From assembly GCA_051819745.1 (NCBI GenBank), contig JBNJGO010000008.1, positions 1-35,478 on the forward strand: a DNA stretch of 35,478 bases, read 5' to 3'. Position 1 is the stretch's first letter; each line of letters begins with the position of its first letter. A model generated the notes under the pieces. That model was given only the letters and a program-made list of their open reading frames with translations. It was not told the origin of the DNA and ran no database searches. Shown here in pieces: positions 32,039-35,478 of this stretch. The stretch is from SKGA01 sp051819745. GTDB lineage: Archaea > Nanobdellota > Nanobdellia > Woesearchaeales > SKGA01. The position numbers and the translations under genes are program-made.

Positions 32039-34075
32039 ATGCGTATTCATTCACTTCACCTTTCAAATATTCGTAGTTATATCGATCAAACAATTTCCTT
32101 TGAGACTGGCTCGACCATTCTCTCAGGAGATATTGGTAGTGGTAAGACAACAATACTATTAGCTTTAGAATTTGCACTTTTTGGTATTCTTCGAGGAAAA
32201 ACATCTCCTGCTGAAATCCTTCGTCATGGTACCACTCAAGGGAGTGTTTCGCTAGTATTTTCTGTTGATAACAAAACTGTTGAAGTAAAACGTGTGCTTA
32301 AGAAATCAGGCGATACAATCACACAACAAGCAGGGGATATTATCATTGATGGTCAAAAAGAAACTCTTACTGCCACTGAAATAAAAGCGAAAGTTCTTTC
32401 TCTTCTAGGTTATCCTGATAGTTTACTTTCCAGATCGGTGAATCTATTCAGATATACAGTATATACTCCTCAAGAACAAGTAAAATCAATTCTCTTTGAA
32501 TCAGGTGATGATCGAAAAGATATTATCAGAAAAATTTTTTCTCTTGATTCGTATCAAAATGTCACTTCCAATATTAATATGTATCTCACTTCTCTTCGAG
32601 AAGATATTTCTCGACTTCAAGGGCGAACTGATGATATGCAAACGCTCAGAGAGCAATATGATTCTCAACAAAAACAACATGTTGTTCTTGAAAAACAATT
32701 ACCTGTAGCAAAACAACATCTTAATCAGGCAAAACAAGTTCGCATACAGCGAGAACAAGAGCTTGAAGAAAAACGTAAACAAAAAGAAGAAGTGACCAAA
32801 CGCTATCAAAAAATTCAATACTTATCTGAACAGATTGAGAATAACAACAAAACACTTCGCCTCTATACTCGTCAAAAAGAACAACTTGAAAAAAACCTTG
32901 AAGAATTTTCTATTCAAAAAGAACCTTCTTTTGACAAAAGCGAACTTGATGATATAAATAAAAAAATAGTTGCCATTCGAACTAGAAAAGCAGAATTTGA
33001 CAAGCGATTCGGAGAACTCAAAGGGATGCTTTCTCAATCGCAACAGATTATTTCAAAAATCTCGACACTCGATACATGTCCGACCTGTAAACAAGATGTT
33101 GGTGATGCTCATAAAAAAACTATTGAAGATGAACACCAATCAAACATATCTGTTATCGAAAAAAAACTTGATAAAATAAATGAATCGAAACAGATCCTTG
33201 ATGATAAGGAATCCTCTCTTATTGACAAAAAAGAACAACTCCTTGAAAAACAACAACAATTCGCTTTATTCAAATCACAACAAAAACGTCAAGAGCAAGA
33301 TAAAAAACAACTACATCAATTGGATTCTTCAATCAAAGAAGTGACTGATTCTCTTCACAATCTTGAAAAAGAGTATGAACAAGCAAAAAAAGAGTATGAG
33401 TCTGTTGAAAAAATATCTGATGTAAAAGAAAAATCTGCCCTTGAGATTGCAAGGCGAGAAGAGAGAACGAAAGACCTCGAATTACAAGATATCAAAAGCA
33501 ATCTTAACACAAGTCAGCGAATGCTTGAAACACTTTCTAAAGCGATTAAAGAGAAAAAAGAAATTGCTGAACGCATCAAAGAAAAAAGTTCTCTTAAGAA
33601 TTGGTTTCAAGAACTTTTTATTCCACTCACAAAAACTATTGAGAAAAAACTTCTTCTCACAGTATATAATGAATTTAACAGTTTCTTCATGGATTGGTTC
33701 TCTCAACTCGTCGAAGATGACCTTCTTTCAGCACGACTTGATGAAGAATTTACTCCTATTATTGAACAAAATGGTTTTGACACTTCTGTTGAGAACTTGT
33801 CTGGCGGTGAAAGAACTAGCGTTGCTCTCGCATATCGTCTCGCACTTAATAAAGTTCTTAATGACCATTACAGTGCTCTTAAGACAACTGGTCTGCTTAT
33901 TCTTGATGAGCCAACAGATGGTTTTTCAACACAACAACTAGATACCTTGCGTGATGTTTTACAACAATCCGGTGTTGAACAACTTATTATTGTCAGTCAT
34001 GAGCAAAAACTTGAGAGTTTAGCAGATAATCTTGTTCGTGTCGAGAAGAAAAATCATGAAAGTGAAATTATGTGA
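32039..34075 (+). CDS. rad50: DNA double-strand break repair ATPase Rad50 (short form)
   Basis: A 678-residue SMC-like ATPase that works with Mre11 in double-strand break processing. Walker A GDIGSGKTT is at 30-38, the zinc-hook C-P-T-C at 347-350, the ABC signature LSGGE at 587-591, and Walker B LLILDEP with D623-E624. Between head halves and hook run two heptad coiled-coil arms (about 160-340 and 355-520). Archaeal Rad50 proteins are usually 850-1,000 residues, so the arms here are clearly shortened while all catalytic motifs are intact. No mre11, herA or nurA lies in the window, although they usually flank rad50 in archaea. Starts at 32039 (leaderless). Confidence 0.93.
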   Translation: MRIHSLHLSNIRSYIDQTISFETGSTILSGDIGSGKTTILLALEFALFGILRGKTSPAEILRHGTTQGSVSLVFSVDNKTVEVKRVLKKSGDTITQQAGDIIIDGQKETLTATEIKAKVLSLLGYPDSLLSRSVNLFRYTVYTPQEQVKSILFESGDDRKDIIRKIFSLDSYQNVTSNINMYLTSLREDISRLQGRTDDMQTLREQYDSQQKQHVVLEKQLPVAKQHLNQAKQVRIQREQELEEKRKQKEEVTKRYQKIQYLSEQIENNNKTLRLYTRQKEQLEKNLEEFSIQKEPSFDKSELDDINKKIVAIRTRKAEFDKRFGELKGMLSQSQQIISKISTLDTCPTCKQDVGDAHKKTIEDEHQSNISVIEKKLDKINESKQILDDKESSLIDKKEQLLEKQQQFALFKSQQKRQEQDKKQLHQLDSSIKEVTDSLHNLEKEYEQAKKEYESVEKISDVKEKSALEIARREERTKDLELQDIKSNLNTSQRMLETLSKAIKEKKEIAERIKEKSSLKNWFQELFIPLTKTIEKKLLLTVYNEFNSFFMDWFSQLVEDDLLSARLDEEFTPIIEQNGFDTSVENLSGGERTSVALAYRLALNKVLNDHYSALKTTGLLILDEPTDGFSTQQLDTLRDVLQQSGVEQLIIVSHEQKLESLADNLVRVEKKNHESEIM

Positions 34076-34109
34076 TGATGAGTTTTTATTGTTATTATTG
34101 AACAGTAAT

Positions 34110-34119
34110 ATTTATATAT
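34110..34119 (+). promoter_or_regulatory. TATA box for the first phosphatase-like gene
   Basis: atttatatat is centred about 35 bases before the ATG at 34149. The open frame upstream of 34149 overlaps the rad50 end and this promoter, so it is not coding. Confidence 0.55.
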
Positions 34120-34148
34120 TTCTTTCAGTTTATGTATGTGGAAATAAT

Positions 34149-34781
34149 ATGGCTAGCATAGTTAAAGTATTACATCAATCATATACGGAAGATAATTTTA
34201 CATTGAGTCCGGAAGGAAGAGTTTCTGCCTTTCAAAAAGGTATAGATTTGGCACGACAATATCCTGATTCTCATATTGCGTTTTATTCTTCCGACAATCC
34301 TATTGCTCAAGAAACGGCGCAATTATTATCTGAGGGTGTTGGTGAGTCAGCTTCATCTTTTTCTTCGGATTATGTTGATCTTTTTTTAGAATTGGATGTC
34401 GAAAAATCCCTTTTGAATAAAATTCGTTCTTCTGTTGGGGGTACTGTTTTAGAAAAATCATTAAATAGTGGTTCTTCCTGGGTTCGCGATAAGATTCTCT
34501 TGGCAAGTATTTTTATGAGACATGCATCTTTGTTTTCTAATAATATGCTTACAGTAGGTGTTTCTGAAGATCCTATTGTTTCCGGTCTTGCATACGGTGT
34601 TTTTCAACAAGAGAATATTCTTAAAACACCAACGCCTGCTCTTTCAGGTGTTTCTTACGATAGAGAGGCTGGATTGTTTAAAGCAGATTATTTAACTGAA
34701 CAAAAAGAAATTGGTTTGGATCTTGTTTCTTTATTAGAAAAACAGTATACTGTGTCTTCTTCATACACTACATTTAAGTAA
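34149..34781 (+). CDS. Histidine-phosphatase-fold pseudoenzyme (catalytic residues lost)
   Basis: A 210-residue paralog of the next gene, with similar length and the same order of segments: N-terminal strand VKVLHQSYTEDN, LSPEGRVSAFQKGIDLA, a YSSDNPIAQETAQLL segment, and VGVSEDPIVSGLAYGVFQ. In the branch-1 histidine phosphatase family these should be RH, SS-x-x-x-RA-x-ET, and a second catalytic His. Here the RH pair reads H9-Q10, the Arg reads I52, and the second His reads E140. All core catalytic residues are thus replaced while the fold-defining residues remain. It is therefore predicted to be catalytically dead and perhaps to act as a binding or regulatory partner of the active-looking paralog 73 bases downstream. 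Confidence 0.82.
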   Translation: MASIVKVLHQSYTEDNFTLSPEGRVSAFQKGIDLARQYPDSHIAFYSSDNPIAQETAQLLSEGVGESASSFSSDYVDLFLELDVEKSLLNKIRSSVGGTVLEKSLNSGSSWVRDKILLASIFMRHASLFSNNMLTVGVSEDPIVSGLAYGVFQQENILKTPTPALSGVSYDREAGLFKADYLTEQKEIGLDLVSLLEKQYTVSSSYTTFK

Positions 34782-34854
34782 TTTTAGTATTAATTAATAG
34801 TGACAAATGAAAAAATTAATAAATAACTTTATTTTTCTAATAAATGGTGTTTTC

Positions 34855-35475
34855 ATGGCTATTGTACAATTATTACGACATTCATACAAAAATGATGATG
34901 GAAATTTAAGTGAAAAAGGTAAAGAAGCTGCTTTTGAAAAAGGAAAAGAACTTGCAGATCATTACCATGGAATTAAAATAATCGCATATTCATCTCAAAT
35001 TTCTCGCGCTAAAGAGACTGGAAAACTTATTATGGAAGGAGCAGGATTGACGCCTGAAAATAATATATATGCTCCTTTTTTGCATTTTGGTATTGATGCT
35101 GATACAAAACAAAAGATTATGAATGTGTCAGGAGATGATTTTCTTACAAAATCAATTAATGGTGCTTATAGCTGGATTGCTGAACATGCTGTTGGAGGAG
35201 CTTTATTTATGGATCAACAATCATCTAAAAAACAAGGTGTAGTTTATGTTGGTATTTCTCACGATCCTATCGTTAACGCTGTCGGTTTAGGTTTATTTCA
35301 AGATAAAAGTGCATTAAATGCCTCTTTAAAAGAGTTAACTGGAATTGAATTTAATCCCTCTGCTAATCTAATAACTTCTTCTTACATGGATAAGCAAAAA
35401 ACTGTAGTCGATTCTCTTGGTGCTACTGTTGATAATGCTTACAAATCAGGTATGTTTCATCTTTTAGAAAAATAG
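34855..35475 (+). CDS. Histidine phosphatase family protein (phosphoglycerate-mutase-like)
   Basis: A 206-residue branch-1 histidine phosphatase. VQLLRHSYK contains the catalytic R8-H9, although the usual third residue Gly is Ser. LSEKGKEAAFEKGKELA and YSSQISRAKETGKLI with R51 are the typical second phosphate-pocket segment, and VGISHDPIVNAV carries the second catalytic H136. The substrate is unknown; the family includes phosphoglycerate mutases, SixA-like protein phosphatases and sugar or nucleotide phosphatases. The start is ATG 34855, matching the family's typical N-terminal strand. The frame upstream to 34807 is AT-rich promoter-like DNA. The gene ends three bases before the window edge. 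It is a tandem paralog of the pseudoenzyme gene. Confidence 0.88.
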   Translation: MAIVQLLRHSYKNDDGNLSEKGKEAAFEKGKELADHYHGIKIIAYSSQISRAKETGKLIMEGAGLTPENNIYAPFLHFGIDADTKQKIMNVSGDDFLTKSINGAYSWIAEHAVGGALFMDQQSSKKQGVVYVGISHDPIVNAVGLGLFQDKSALNASLKELTGIEFNPSANLITSSYMDKQKTVVDSLGATVDNAYKSGMFHLLEK

Positions 35476-35478
35476 ATT

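Noticed and set aside
34032..34148. N-terminal extension of the pseudo-phosphatase gene
   Set aside because: It overlaps the rad50 3' end and the TATA box; the family-typical N-terminal strand begins only at 34149.
1..35478. CRISPR array, IS element or prophage
   Set aside because: No regularly spaced short repeats, transposase or integrase, terminal inverted repeats or phage structural genes were seen; the only dense repeats are the surface-protein modules and the tRNA 3' ends.

Overview
The window looks like one scaffold piece from an AT-rich archaeon, most likely a DPANN lineage of the Woesearchaeota/Pacearchaeota type. Archaeal markers are a tRNA-Arg intron with a canonical bulge-helix-bulge, an aIF6 / prefoldin-alpha / FtsY cluster, archaeal-type FtsY, SepF as division protein, Rad50 with a zinc hook, TATA boxes with very short or absent leaders, and SD sites of the GGAGG/GGTGA type. 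The DPANN placement is an inference from gene content, the giant Cys-rich/Ig-like surface protein and the coiled-coil membrane protein; no marker phylogeny was possible. Two runs of 100 N (4977-5076 and 10251-10350) are scaffold gaps. The first is almost certainly spurious, because the 99 bases on each side are identical.

Region 1 (1-8259) is a cell-surface cassette. A giant secreted protein (at least 2,279 residues once the gap is collapsed; 5' end outside the window) carries Cys-rich modules, about a dozen Ig-like repeats, a LamG lectin-like module and a C-terminal beta domain. It is translationally coupled (ATGA overlap) to a 407-residue Ig-fold protein with signal peptide and C-terminal membrane anchor. 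Region 2 (8260-12560) holds a CPA2 cation/H+ antiporter with an RCK domain, intron-containing tRNA-Arg(TCG), an ASCH protein, an AIM24-family protein coupled to a small membrane protein, a 57-residue small ORF, and Hsp20.

Region 3 (12700-16550) has an unrecognised 258-residue protein, a response-regulator receiver with a large insertion, a membrane-anchored coiled-coil protein, and sepF preceded by an overlapping 26-codon ORF. Region 4 (16551-23513) is a minus-strand operon aIF6-pfdA-ftsY-argS, divergent from a plus-strand pair scpA-mgtE; the shared upstream region contains several inverted repeats.

Region 5 (23521-28410) has cysS divergent from tRNA-Cys(GCA), which is followed by two extra copies of the tRNA 3' end. 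Then comes a base-excision-repair operon (xth, a lipoprotein, nth, an IMPACT-family protein), which meets uppS tail to tail with abutting stop codons. Region 6 (28411-35478) has metG, two unrecognised genes transcribed divergently, a short Rad50, and tandem histidine-phosphatase paralogs, the first of which has lost its catalytic residues.

Most of the window is housekeeping. The parts most worth follow-up are the surface cassette, the pseudo-phosphatase/phosphatase pair, the sepF leader ORF, the tRNA-Cys 3'-end repeats, and the inserted receiver domain. No CRISPR array, transposase, rRNA or recognisable defence island was seen.
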